DNA of 64,000 bases, from assembly GCA_905221605.1 (NCBI GenBank), contig CAJNDS010002623.1, positions 1,069,371 through 1,133,370 on the forward strand. Direction: 5' to 3'. Of this stretch, positions 29,905 to 40,800 are shown piece after piece. The stretch is from Symbiodinium natans. Lineage: Eukaryota > Sar > Dinophyceae > Suessiales > Symbiodiniaceae. The notes beneath the pieces were generated by a model. The model was not told the origin of the DNA, did no database searches, and saw only the letters and a list, made by a program, of their open reading frames with translations. Within the stretch, counting starts at the first letter, position 1. Each line of letters starts with the position of its first letter. Made by a program: the position numbers and the translations under genes.

Positions 29905-30056
29905 TGCACGGCCCAGACGGTGGCAGACTTTACGACCTTCACCGAGGCCCGACGACTTCAGGGCTTAAGTGCCCAAAGCCTCCAAACATCCTACTGTGTT
30001 GCACAGCATCCAAACGACCAACCTCCCAGCAGATTTTTCGTTTGTCCCCTACAACG
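29905..30056 (+). CDS. Exon-like segment, unrecognised
   Basis: An open frame after CTGCAG reads CTAQTVADFTTFTEARRL and SLQTSYCVAQHP, up to telomeric-like sequence. No family recognised. Confidence 0.35.
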
Positions 30057-30429
30057 AACCCCAAACCACAAAGCTACCATCTAAACCCTATATCGACCCA
30101 AAACCCAAAACCCAAACCTTAAACCCTCGACCCCAACCTTTTCGAACCCTAACCCCCCAAAGTCCTCGATCCGAAAGCCTCATCGCAAAGCCCTACAAGA
30201 CCCTAAGCCCCCAAAACCCTCCAAGGCACACAGGCCATAGAAACCCTGCAAGCCCGTAAAGTCTAAACCCTACTTCAAGGTTCATGGGTAGTTCTGAGTC
30301 GGGCTATGAGTACCCCACACACGGAAAAAAGCCAGCTGCAGTTGCCCTGCTTAGAACCGCAGCTGTAACTACGCGTGAACCTCCTAAACCCGAAATCCTA
30401 CTGGGCACGCAAGCCCCCGTTCCTTCAAA

Positions 30430-31205
30430 TAAGCGGAGATGCTAAAAAACAAAATAGAAAAGTCAAAAAGTCGAAAAGATTTTGCTTTTCCACTTTTTGA
30501 CTTTTCGACTTTTCGGGACTTGTTGGGACTTTTCGGCTTTTCTACTTTCAGACTCCCCCCCCAAAAAAAACCGAAAAGTCGAAAAGTCAAAGCGTCAAAA
30601 AGTCAAGAAGTGGAAAAGCCAAAAAAATAGAAACGCGTAAAAGTCGGTAAAGCCCAGATAAGTCGAGAAATTGCGCAAAGTGTCTGAAAGTCGACACGTG
30701 AACGAGGGGGGAGGGGGTGGACTGGATGCCCAAAGCGAGCAGCATGCAGCGGCTTGTGGTTGAGGATATAAGAAGCTTTGTGGCGCTTTACTGTAACTTT
30801 ACATCTTTAGCCTTTTTGGGTTTATTGGGTTTCTTAATAAGGCAGCTAAAAATTAAATTTATAGCTACCCTGCTAAGAGCAGCCAAGGAAGCCTTGTCTG
30901 GTTCATAGAGTTGAGGACTGGGGCTTGAAAGTGTCAGGTCGTAAGGTTGAAAGCCCATCGGGTCGAGCGTGACGTTTTGGTTAGTGGTGCGTTGAAGAGA
31001 CTGTTGCATGCGCTAAAGAATCGCGAAGTTCCCTGGCTGGAACAACTTTGTTTTTTTCTGGTGTGTGAGGTTTTGGTTCGTGGTGCGTAGGAGTACCGTT
31101 TTGTGTCTAATGGACTTTTCGGGACTTTTCGACTTTTCGACTTTTCGGACCTTTTCGGACTTTTCGCGTGAAGCTCTTGTCCAAATCCACTTTTCGACTT
31201 TTCGG
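30430..31205. repeat. Two clusters of GACTTTTCG / CGAAAAGTC repeats
   Basis: 30440-30640 and 31110-31205 contain many copies of ACTTTTCG in both orientations, able to pair with each other. The sequence between them (30700-31100) has no recognised gene. Confidence 0.75.
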
Positions 31206-31259
31206 GTTTCTTTGTCCGCACTCCACGTGCGGCCGCGAACAACCGTTTGCAATCACAGC

Positions 31260-31378
31260 CTAAACCCTAAACCCTAAACCCTAAACCCTAAACCCTAAAG
31301 CCTAAACCCTAAACCCTAAACCCTAAACCCTAAACCCTAAACCCTAAACCCTAAACCCTAAACCCTAAACCCTAAATC
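31260..31378. repeat. CCCTAAA array
   Basis: About 17 units, almost perfect. Confidence 0.97.
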
Positions 31379-31417
31379 CCCCCACCTCCCAAGGCCCCCC
31401 AAGTACCCAAGGTGCAG

Positions 31418-31515
31418 GCTCCGGCGCCGTTGTCGTTGGAGCTGCATGAGGCCAAGGCAACCACGATGAGGGCCAAGTACCGCCTGGGCTGGGGGCCCCG
31501 GCTCTTTTTTTGCAG
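31418..31515 (+). CDS. Exon-like segment between opposed telomeric arrays
   Basis: GTGCAG precedes, and TGCAG|GTTTAGGG follows so that the telomeric array supplies the donor GT. The frame reads LSLELHEAKATTMRAKYRL and then GWGPRLFFC. No family recognised. Confidence 0.45.
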
Positions 31516-31621
31516 GTTTAGGGTTTAGGGTCTAGGGTTTAGGGTTTAGGGTTTAGGGCTAGGGTTTAGGGTTTCGGGTTTCGGGTTAAGGGTTTAGGGC
31601 TTAGCCGGGGCGGGTTTAGGG
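31516..31621. repeat. TTTAGGG array beginning at a splice donor
   Basis: It starts exactly at the GT after CAG and runs about 100 bp with variants (TTTCGGG, TCTAGGG). Confidence 0.95.
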
Positions 31622-31662
31622 GGGCTTCAGGCTTTTTGGGCTTTCGAGTTCGTTGATGCCAG

Positions 31663-31734
31663 CGCCTCTGCGTGCGAGGTTACATTCTCGATGAGACTGC
31701 AACCTGTGACTGTGCGACCCTGCGCCGAACCCAG
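31663..31734 (+). CDS. Exon-like segment, two Cys
   Basis: GCCAG precedes and CCCAG|GTCC follows. The frame reads ASACEVTFSMRLQPVTV then RPCAEP. No family recognised. Confidence 0.45.
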
Positions 31735-32196
31735 GTCCAAAAGTCGTGTTTTAGGGTTGAGGTTTAGGGTTTAGTTTAGAGTTTAGAGTTTAGGTTTGGG
31801 AAGTTGTCGGGTGGTAGCTAGAGGTATAACTGGTCATAAATTAGAACCTTGCTCAGGGTTTTATAGCCCATTTAGACCTACCCGCAAACCTGGCCATGTC
31901 TCTCGAGTATGGTCCCTATCTGGTGATTGATACGGAGCCTGATATGTAGGGCACCCGAAAAAGAACTCAAAATGAAGTTGAACCTCTCTTAGACCAAGAT
32001 CTTCGAGGCGTACTGTGTAGGCCCTGGACTCCTCGGGAACGCTCCAACCCTACTACACCTAAATTGCCGTTTCCGGAAACCGGGCTTCCCTTTCTGGGGG
32101 AATCCCCTAAGAGACGTTTCAGTATTTTGGGGTGTAGTAGGGGGATCCCCTAACTGGTGTGGGGGGAAATGCCCGAATCTGTAGATGTCTTCCGAG

Positions 32197-32280
32197 GTCC
32201 CTCGAGCTGCGCGCCGACGATTCAAGCGTCTGGAACTTCTTCCCGGGTCAGGACAACAGCTGCACCATCGCAGGCGCCTG
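32197..32280 (+). CDS. Exon-like segment with strong donor
   Basis: It runs from CCGAG| to a GTCAGT donor. The frame reads SLELRADDSSVWNFFPG and NSCTIAGA. No family recognised. Confidence 0.45.
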
Positions 32281-32884
32281 GTCAGTGTTTCCTTTTCCGG
32301 GGGTCGGGAGCGATACAGAAGGCGTTCAGAAAAGTGCTGGGTGTTGAGGGAGTAGATGCATCAGATGCCTTCTGGGGTTCCTAGCACCAGCCAAAGCCCG
32401 AAGCTTCTGGCAGCAGAGCTGCGAAGTCGGAGCTGCCCCCCGCGGCTTTTCTGCTCAAGCCAACTTTTGGGGGCCGAGCGCCTGGGCCATGTCAATTTTG
32501 TATGGGCGCAACGGTTTGTAGCACCGGTTCTCAGGTTTAGGGTTTAGGGTTTAGTGTTTAGGATTTCAGGGTTCCGGTAGGGTGTAGGGTTTATTTTGGG
32601 TGGTCCTGTAAACTGTTCTTAGCAAGGCAAGGGGCTTTTGAGCCACTTAGGGGTTTCCGAGAATTCTGGGGTCTCTTTATTGGTACTCTTTCCAAGGGAG
32701 ATTCCATTAGAAGGGGGGACCCTGATTTTGGCAGACTCACCTTTCGGATTCGGCTTGGCCTCAGCACGGAGCCTCGGCGCAAGCCCGCTGCGGTGCGGCA
32801 TGTCAGCTCGGCTCTCAGCTTCGTCTTTCCCCGGCTGTCAAAGACCGGTTCGTAGCCGGATTCCGGTGTGCAAGCAGTCCATGC

Positions 32885-33018
32885 AACCCTAAACCCTAAA
32901 CCCTAAACCCTAAACCCTAAACCCTAAACCCTAAACCCTAAACCCTAAACCCTAAACCCTAAACCCTAAACCCTAAACCCTAAACCCTAAACCCTAAACC
33001 CTAAACCCTAAACCCTAA
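32885..33018. repeat. CCCTAAA array
   Basis: Nineteen near-perfect units. About 90 bp to the right, at 33107-33166, a TTTAGGG array begins in the opposite orientation. Confidence 0.97.
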
Positions 33019-33365
33019 CGTCGAGGTCACCACGTATGAGCCTTGGCTTCGTTGAGGCAGGTCGGCCGTCTGACGGCCTGCGGAGAGCCTTCTTCGGCCC
33101 ACATTGAGGGTTTAGGCTTTAGGGTTTTAGGGTTTAGAAATTCAGGGTTTAGGGGTTAGGGGTATGTCCCCAAAATCGGGGTATGCCGAAGATCCTCCCA
33201 GAAGAGTGTCATCCCAGGTAAAGGGGTTCCACTGCTACATCATGGGGCGTTCTCAAAGTTAGGCGGCAAAAAACACATAATACAGGCAAACTCAACAAGA
33301 ATCTACATGCATATTCACCGCGGTCGCGAAGCAAGACAAGCGACAGAGCACAAAGCCCACATATT

Positions 33366-33495
33366 CCTAAACCCTGAAACCCTAAACCCAAACCCTAAAC
33401 CCTAAACCCAGAACCCTAAACCCCAAAACCCTAAGCCCCTAAGCCCCTAAATCCCTAAACCCTAAACCCCTACACCCCTAAACCCCCAATCCCTA
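33366..33495. repeat. Degenerate CCCTAAA / CCCCTAAA array
   Basis: About 130 bp, ending just before CCATCCCAG and an open segment at 33510 (frame DSSFSYRQDQ). Confidence 0.9.
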
Positions 33496-33509
33496 ACTCA
33501 CCATCCCAG

Positions 33510-33593
33510 GACAGCTCTTTCAGCTACCGCCAGGATCAGGTGGCGCGCCTGGGAGATCGGGCCAGGCCCCACTCCCGCCCAAAAGCGGTCCTT
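33510..33593 (+). CDS. Exon-like segment
   Basis: ATCCCAG precedes. The open frame reads DSSFSYRQDQVARLGDRA. GATCAG|GTGG at 33539 could be an earlier donor. Not recognised. 33600-33980 downstream shows no gene. Confidence 0.35.
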
Positions 33594-33984
33594 AGGGCCC
33601 CTTTTTGGGGCCTTGTTTTTTTCAGGGCCGTTTTTTTTAGTGGAACCTTTTTTTGGTGCCTCTTTTTGGGGGGGCGCTGGTGAGTGGCCATTTTAGAATC
33701 TTTTGGGGCCGTTTTAGGGTCCCGTTAGGGCTCTTTTTGGGCCCTCGAGCTGTCTTCGAGGGCCTTTACGGCCTTTGGGTGTACGGCTTTAGGTTAGGGT
33801 CTCCGCCTGGGCACCCTAAATACAACGGGACATTTTGAGCCCCAAAAGGGATGCAACCCTAACCCTGCTTGGAGGTTCACAGGGTAGTTTGAAGTGGGGT
33901 TGTAGGTAGGGCTTCTATGTTTATTATTGGTCAGAGCCTTGTTTCGGGGCAGCAGCAGCCCTACTGATAGCTTCCCTTGAACTG

Positions 33985-34212
33985 AAAACCCTAAACCCCT
34001 AAACCCTAAACCCTGAACCCTAAACCCTAAACCCTATCCCTAAACCCTAAACCCCAAGCCCTAAACCCGAAACCCGAAACCCTACACCTGGATATTGCGA
34101 CCACCAGTTGCGCAAGGCCTGAGACGACCGAAGAGGATCGACGACCCCTGGTTTGCAGTTCGGGTTAGGGTTTAGGATTTAGGGTTTAGGGTTTAGGGTT
34201 TAGGGTTTAGGC
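33985..34212. repeat. Opposed telomeric arrays around an 80-bp segment
   Basis: CCCTAAA from 33985 to 34086 and TTTAGGG from 34163 to 34212. The central segment has no clear frame. To the right, 34226-34290 has an open stretch (SSGALDERKAPF). Confidence 0.85.
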
Positions 34213-34373
34213 ATCTTCAGAGGCTTTCCTCAGGAGCGCTGGATGAGCGCAAGGCGCCCTTTTTGTTCTTAGAGAATGGATGCTGTCACTGAAGCCAGGG
34301 GGGATTAGGGTCAGGGTTTAAGGTTTAGGGTTTAGTCCTGCGCCTCCAAGGTAGATTTCAGCAAAGCCCCTTC

Positions 34374-35774
34374 ATGCAGAGAATGCGGGAGCTTGATGAG
34401 AAAGCGTGGCAGCAGTTCAGTGAGAGGGACAAGAAGCGCGCAAAGACGGACCCGAGCTTCAGTCCCAAAGACACCGATTTCGAAGCCCCGAAGTCCTTCA
34501 AGTATGACAAATCCGTCAACTACTACAAAACTCTGGGACTTGAGGAGTATGCCACCAACGACGAAATCAAGAAGGCCTACCGAAAGCTGTCTCTCAACTA
34601 CCACCCTGACAAGCAGACCAATAAGACACAGGAGGAGAAGGATGAAGCTGCTACCATCTTCATGGAGATCAAGAACGCATACAAGCTGCTGGCGGACGAT
34701 CCCACTCGCCGCCAGTACGACTTCGAGCGCGACCGCGACTTCGTGAGTGCCCAGAGCCATGGCAAGAAGCCCCAGGAGAAGAACAGCTTCGATGCTGGAG
34801 AGGCGCTGCAACGGATGATGCAGAAAGCCAAGGAGAACAAGAAGCTGCCCAGCGAGATCGTCACCGTGCCAGTGCACTGCCGAATTGAGAAGTTCGTCTT
34901 CGGTGGCCAAAAAACCTTGACACGCACCAGGCTTGTCATATACACAGCTATATATATATACAATATGCAATTTTTGTATATACATATGTACATCTTTCTG
35001 TAAATAAATAGAAATAGTGTGTGTGTACATACACTAGATATAGCATATCACGTACCAGGCTTGTCAAGGACAAGAGCTACGGCGGCTTCAACGAGGAGGT
35101 GAAGACCTTTCGGATCGACGTTCCCGCCGGTGTCGAGCAACCTTGGGGTGTGGACTTCCGGAGGCAGGGCGATCAGCATGAAGGAAAGGAGGCAGACACC
35201 ATCCGCCTCTTGGTAGTCGAGTAAGTAGCCATGTCATGTTTGTTTTTCTTTTAAAAAAAAAACTCACCATGGTTTATGCAGCTGTTTTTTTTTGGCGAAG
35301 TCGAACCCTCAAGAAGGAAGGGCTTAGGGATTGGGGGTAATCTTCAGCCAAGGCTTCCTGTTCTCGGCCAAGCCACACTTGTGGCTGGATAGAGATGGCC
35401 AGGACATCAAGCTCAGGGAAGCCATCCAGCTGGGCTCGGCCATGCGTGCTGAGCCCTACATGTCTGCCTCCATCTCGCCCTTTGCCGGGCGCCACGTCTT
35501 CCTCTGGGGTCGGAATCCTTTCTACGGCTCCACGGCCGTTGCCGAGGAGGGCCAAGTGGCCGTGCAGCTTCAGAGCCTGGGCTGTGGGCCCACCGGTGCC
35601 TTGGCCCTGCTCCTGAAGCTGGGTATGGGGACGAGGCCGGAGGTGCATCGGCAAGTGGCTCCGGGGCCCCCTGTGGGCCGGCGGCAGTTCCTCGAGCGTT
35701 TTGGGTTGGCCCCGGCCGCCGGCTTCAGCGAGCCGCTCCCAGAACCAGGCCGGGCGGTAACGAGGGGTTGGTGA
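34374..35774 (+). CDS. DnaJ-type (HSP40) co-chaperone, three exons
   Basis: Exons 34374-34930, 35059-35220 and 35348-35774 splice in frame to 381 aa. The J-domain (residues about 48-125) has NYYKTLGLEEYA, the catalytic HPD in NYHPDKQ (about 77) and AYKLLADDPTRRQYD; it stimulates Hsp70 ATPase. Two C-terminal substrate-binding subdomains follow: TFRIDVPAGVEQPWGVDF (exon 2) and KPHLWLDRDGQDIKLREA (exon 3). No Gly/Phe region or CxxCxGxG zinc repeats, so it is closest to type II. Intron 1 is GC-AG and flanked by CACGYACCAGGCTTGTCA on both sides; intron 2 is GTAAGT...CAG. The ATG at 34374 is the likely start, though the frame is open a few codons to a CAG, so an upstream exon is possible. Confidence 0.85.
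34931..35058 (+). other. 128-nt GC-AG intron flanked by an 18-bp direct repeat (introner-like)
   Basis: 34921-34938 and 35049-35066 match at 17 of 18 positions and straddle the two splice sites. The interior is AT-rich with TATA repeats. Removing the sequence between equivalent points of the repeat restores the DnaJ frame exactly. Confidence 0.8.
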
Positions 35775-36463
35775 CTTGAAGTTCTTGAAGTTCTGGAGGT
35801 TCTGTAGGAGTTCTCAATGAAGTGGCTCTTCCGTGCCACTTGAAAACTTGAGAAGCTTGCGGGTGCGGGGGGATGGGGGAAGGTGCCGGCAGCATGCTGC
35901 GGACTCTCCTGGAGAGGCGACAGTGCCGGCGGGAGATGCAGCAACGGCTCACGGCGGATGTTGCTCTCAGGTGCCCCAGTTTAGACCAGGGGATATCTTT
36001 TCGGGCTTCTTGTTCTGAGCCCGAGTAAAGTACTCGGATAGCGTGTGAAGCTAGAGGGGATCTTTGTCTCCCGTGTTGCGTCTCCTTCAGTGAACTCTAG
36101 GCCAGTTGGACAAGCTGTTCGGCTGTTCACGAAGCCGCCCTGTACACTGACATTCCTGGCCAGCACAGCTCCAAAGCACCTTGGAAATCCAAGGCTTGCA
36201 AACGCACGGCGAATTGTGACTCTGAGTTGTGCAGCAACTGTGTGCTTCAGGTATGAGCTCTTTGCCGTGAGTCTGGACTGTCCAGCATGCGGCAAGAAGA
36301 AGGCTTCTGCTGAATGGGACCGACTAAAGGCGCGTTTGACGACGGTCTTGTGCCTAGACTTCTTTAGGCCTGGATCGTTCATCAAGCGTTTTGTTTTCTT
36401 GACGGGCTCCAGAAACATGTTGCAGACCGTCGTATACCAAGGCAAGAAACGGCGTTCATCCTT
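35775..36463 (+). other. Intergenic region between DnaJ and TPR-phosphoesterase genes
   Basis: About 690 bp between two genes in the same orientation. A 225-aa frame (36045-36722) runs through it but overlaps the next gene and has no motif I recognise, so I do not call it. Confidence 0.4.
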
Positions 36464-37799
36464 ATGGCACAGGCACGGAATGCGCGGCCTCGGTCTCTTC
36501 TTGCCAAGCCGGTCTTCGATGACCGGATCGCGCTTTCAAGGAAAGATCGCCCCATGCCCTGGAAGAGCATCGGTGATCAGGCCTTCAAGCAGGGGAGCTA
36601 CTGGATCGCCTGTGCCGTCTATGCCAAGCGGCTGGAAGAGCTGCGCGTGGTCGTGCGTGTGCATTCGGCGGAGAACGAAGGTCAGGAGGAGCCCTGTGAG
36701 GAGGAACAGGAGGAGGAGGTGATCGACGTGAGTGGACAGCGCGGCCCGGACTTGGTGCCGGAAGCTGCAAAGGTCCTCACCAACCGTGCCGCTTGCCTCA
36801 TCAAGGTGCAGGACTACCTCGCGGCTGCGGCCCACGCTCGCAAAGCCGCCGAGCTGGCGCCGCGCTGGGCCCGGGCCTGGAGCCGCCTGGGCCAGGCGGC
36901 CTGGGAGCTCAAGGACAGCTTTCGGGCGGAGGCTGCGCAAGCCTACGCCAAGTCGGTGGAGATGGATCCCTTGCCCTCCACTGTCCAGGCACTGCAAAGC
37001 GCTGTTGGGCAACTGCAGGGGCCGAATCCCGATGCGTCGCATGATGCCAAGGAGAAGGGAAACCAGGCAATGCGCGCGGGGGAGATCGGCCTGGCCATCG
37101 CCCTGTACACGCAAGGCATCGCCCAGCTTCCGCCGCCGGGGTCGGACGAGCCGGACCGTCCCGATGCGCACGCGCTGCTGCGAGGGGTCCTCTTCACGAA
37201 CCGCTCGGCGGCCTTCTCGCGCGTCCGCAGCTGGGATGCGGCCGTTGCGGATGCCAAGGAGGCCGTGGCTGCACAGCCGGGCTTGTCAAGTGCGCACTCC
37301 CAGCTGGGAGTTGCCCTGCTCGGTAGCGGCTTCCATCAAGAGGCTTACATACAGTTTGCCAAAGGCGCAAAGCTGGATTCAGAGCACAAGCCGTCCATCA
37401 AGGGCCGCAACACATGCCTGAAGGAGATGCTGGCTTGGAAGTCATCCTCCGCCACTGCTCGATACCAGAACCGCTTCTGGCTGGACCTGAAAAGGCAGAA
37501 GGGATCCACACGGATTTTTGCCATCTCCGATCTGCATTTTGACCAGAAGTGTAACGAGGATTGGGCTCACACCATTGATGACATTGCTTTCCTGGACGAT
37601 GTCCTCATTGTTGCTGGCAACGTGGCCGACACCAAGGTCGGAATGACCCGGGCGCTCACAACGCTGAAGCTTACTTAGCCAACAGCTGAACTTTAAACTT
37701 TTCGGATTTCCTGATTCAGTAGGAATGAGAATGTCTATAGCAATAGAAATATTAACGTATGTTTATTGTTATATATATACATACAGCCCTATATGTATG

Positions 37800-37854
<55 letters not shown>

Positions 37855-40800
37855 GCTAACCCCCCCTCCAAAACCCCACGTTTAAGAAAAAAGATCGGCG
37901 AGAATCGATGTTTCCCATGACAGGCTTCGACATGGTGCATTTAAAGAACTAAATTGCGTAAATCCTGAAAGGGGGGGGCTTTAATTTATTTAAAGCGGGC
38001 GGGAGAATAGTTAACATAATGAGAATAATGAACTAAATTAATTAATTTAATTTAATTAACTGAGCTAATTAAATTAATGAGATTCTAAATACTTTAAATC
38101 CTGAAAGGTAGGGGGGGCAGCTCCTTCCTTCTGAGGGGATTTCAATACTTTAAATATGAAGCCCCTATTGAAACGTGAAGGCCCCTTCAGATTTAAATTA
38201 TCTCTTCTCTTTTTTTTTACTTCCCCTTCGCGGGAGGGGGCCAGCCCCCCCCCCCCCCCCTATCAGGATTTATTAAACTTTAATATATTAGGAAATATGT
38301 AATTTTTTAAACGATTTGATTAAACACTCTCCCCGAATTTGATAATTAATATAAGTATGGAAGGCCCTATTTTGTATATGAAGGCCCTTCATAGTATTGA
38401 TCTAATCTCATCCACGAAAATGTAAAACTGAAGGCCTTCCCAACAATTTAACATAGTTACTTGGGGGGGAGAATTAAAAAATTACAATACTAAATAGTTT
38501 TAAACACATTAAATCCTAAGAATGGGGGGGGGGAGCTCCCCCCCTTCTGCGAAGGAATGAAACAGCTTATTTTTATATGAAGATACCCTTTAAATATGAG
38601 GCCTGTCAGATTTAAATGATTTTGAATTCCCACCGGGTTGGAGGGGGCCCCAGGCCCCCCTTTCAGGATTTCAGTAGTTTAAACACAATAATGTAAATAA
38701 GTTAAATATTTAAGTCCTGAAAGGGGGGTGGTGCTGGGCGGGGGGGGGGGGGGGGGAGCGTCCTCTGCTTCTGAGGGGAATTTAGATAAGTTAAATAAGT
38801 AAAATGGAAAGCCCCTCAGATTTAAACTCATTTAATTCCCCTGCTAGGCTTCTTGCAGTGAAATTAATTGTTTAAATAGTTTCGTATTATTACTATTGTA
38901 ATTTATTAAGCCCCTCCCCGAATTCAATGAATTAAATATGAAGCCCCATTAACATGAAAATTGCATACACCCGGTTCCTATTTAAACACGAAGGCCCTAT
39001 GTGAATATGAAGACCCCTCCATATTTACATTGTGTAGGTCGGGGGGGAATTTATATTTAGATAATCAAAATCTTGAAGCGGGGGCGGGGGGGGGGGGGGG
39101 GGGGGCAGCTACTTCACTGTGGGGGGAAGCAAAAAATCACAAAGTTACATATGAGGCCCCTATTTAAATCTGACGCACCCCCCCCCCCCCCCCTCAGATT
39201 TAAATTTGTTCATTATGTCATTCTCCTTGCTGGAGGGGACCGGGGCCCTTTTTCAGGATTTAAATTATGTAAATTATTAAACTATCTATATACATATTGA
39301 AGTGGCATTTAAGTCCCTCCCGAGTTCAGTAATTTAGATATTAAGGCCTCTATTTAAATATGAAAGCTCCTCTATTTATTTCTTAAAATATTTAAAGTAC
39401 TTAATTCTCCTCCCCGGATTACATAGTCTAAGTACGAAGGCCCCCTATTTAAGTAGCAGATTTTTGAGGCCACCAGATGATTTGATCTGTGACATAAAGA
39501 GGCAAATCTGCGAATCTCGAGGAAACGCAGATTTCAAATCTGCGAATCTGCTTTTTCTCGGGGTTTCGCAGATTCGCAGATTTGCACCCCCCAACAAATC
39601 TGCGAATCTGCGTTTTCTCGAGGAAACGCAGATTCGCAGATTTGCAGATTGGTTGGGGGCTACAAATCTGCGAATCTGCGAAGCTGCGTTTTCTCGAGAA
39701 AAACACAGACTTCAAATCTGCGAATCTGCGTTTTCTCGAGGAAACGCAGATTCGCAGATTTGCAGATTGGTTGGGGGCTACAAATCTGCGAATCTGCGAA
39801 TCTGCGTTTTCTCGAGGAAACGCAGATTCGCAGATTTGCAGATTGGTTGGGGGCTACAAATCTGCGAATCTGCGAATCTGCGTTTTCTCGAGAAAAACAC
39901 AGACTTCAAATCTGCGAATCTGCGTTTTCTCGAGAAAAACGCAGATTTCAAATCTGCGAATCTGCGTTTTCTCGAGGAAACGCAGATTCGCAGATTTGCA
40001 GATTGGTTTGGGGCTACAAATCTGCGAATCTGCGTTTTCTCGAGGAAACGCAGATTCGCAGATGTGCAGATTGGTTGGGGGCCACAAATCTGCGAATCTG
40101 CGAATCTGCGTTTTCTCAAGAAAAACGCAGATTCGCAGATGTGCAGATTGTTTGGGGGCTACAAATCTGCGAATCTGCGAATCTGCGTTTTCTCGAGGAA
40201 ACGCAGATTCGCAGATTTGCAGATTGGTTGGGGCTACAAATCTGCGAATCTGCGAATTGGTGACCTGAGACGTGGGGTTTTGGGGGGGGGGGGGGGGTAC
40301 CATATATATATATATATATATACATACATATGCACATTTTTTGCCTGGGTACTTGGAGAAGTCAGGAAGTCCAAGTTCCGGAGGGTCTTCTACACGGTGG
40401 GCAACCACGAAATGCAGATCACGGCCTCGGAGTTCGCAAGGTGTCCCTGGTGGGTTTAGGGTTTAGGGTTTAGGGTTTAGGGTTTAGGGTTTAGGGTTTA
40501 GGGTTTAGTTCTTAGAAGGGAATGAGGGAAGGAGGTACCCTATACATTCCCTTAAAGGGTATAAATAGGGGGAATGGGGGAATGAGGTACCCTGTACAAT
40601 CCCTTAAAGGCTAGAAATATGGGGATGTAGGGTACCAGCCAGAGGTATCCGGACTCCATCGCGAAGCTGTCGGAGATTTTCAGCGCGTGCGACGAGTTGG
40701 GCATAGATGTTTTTCCTGCCCCGGTGTGCGAGGGTGTCCTCGTGGTCCCGCTGCTCTCCTGGTGCAGCGCCGAGTTTGATCACGAGGATCCGTTTCCAGA

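Larger units (their letters stand above)
37666..40365 (+). other. 2.7-kb intron of the TPR-phosphoesterase gene (GA-AG)
   Basis: The donor is CT|GAAGCTT and the acceptor CAG|GAAGTCC, so GAAG is repeated at both edges. Inside are a TATA microsatellite (37770-37855), an AT-rich stretch with G and C homopolymers (37940-39460), the ATCTGCG palindromic array (39480-40258), a G-run and a second TATA run (40277-40325). No other gene seen. Confidence 0.75.

Noticed and set aside
36045-36722. 225-aa plus-strand frame before the TPR gene
   Set aside because: It overlaps the TPR-coding frame for its last third and shows no recognisable domain.
39480-40258. CRISPR array
   Set aside because: The units are tandem palindromes with near-constant spacers, in a eukaryotic intron next to a split coding sequence.
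39449-40459. Overlapping 110-330 codon frames with FSRKRRFADLQI-like repeats
   Set aside because: Produced by the palindromic ATCTGCG array, whose unit leaves all frames open; only the last part (40366-40440) is a real exon.
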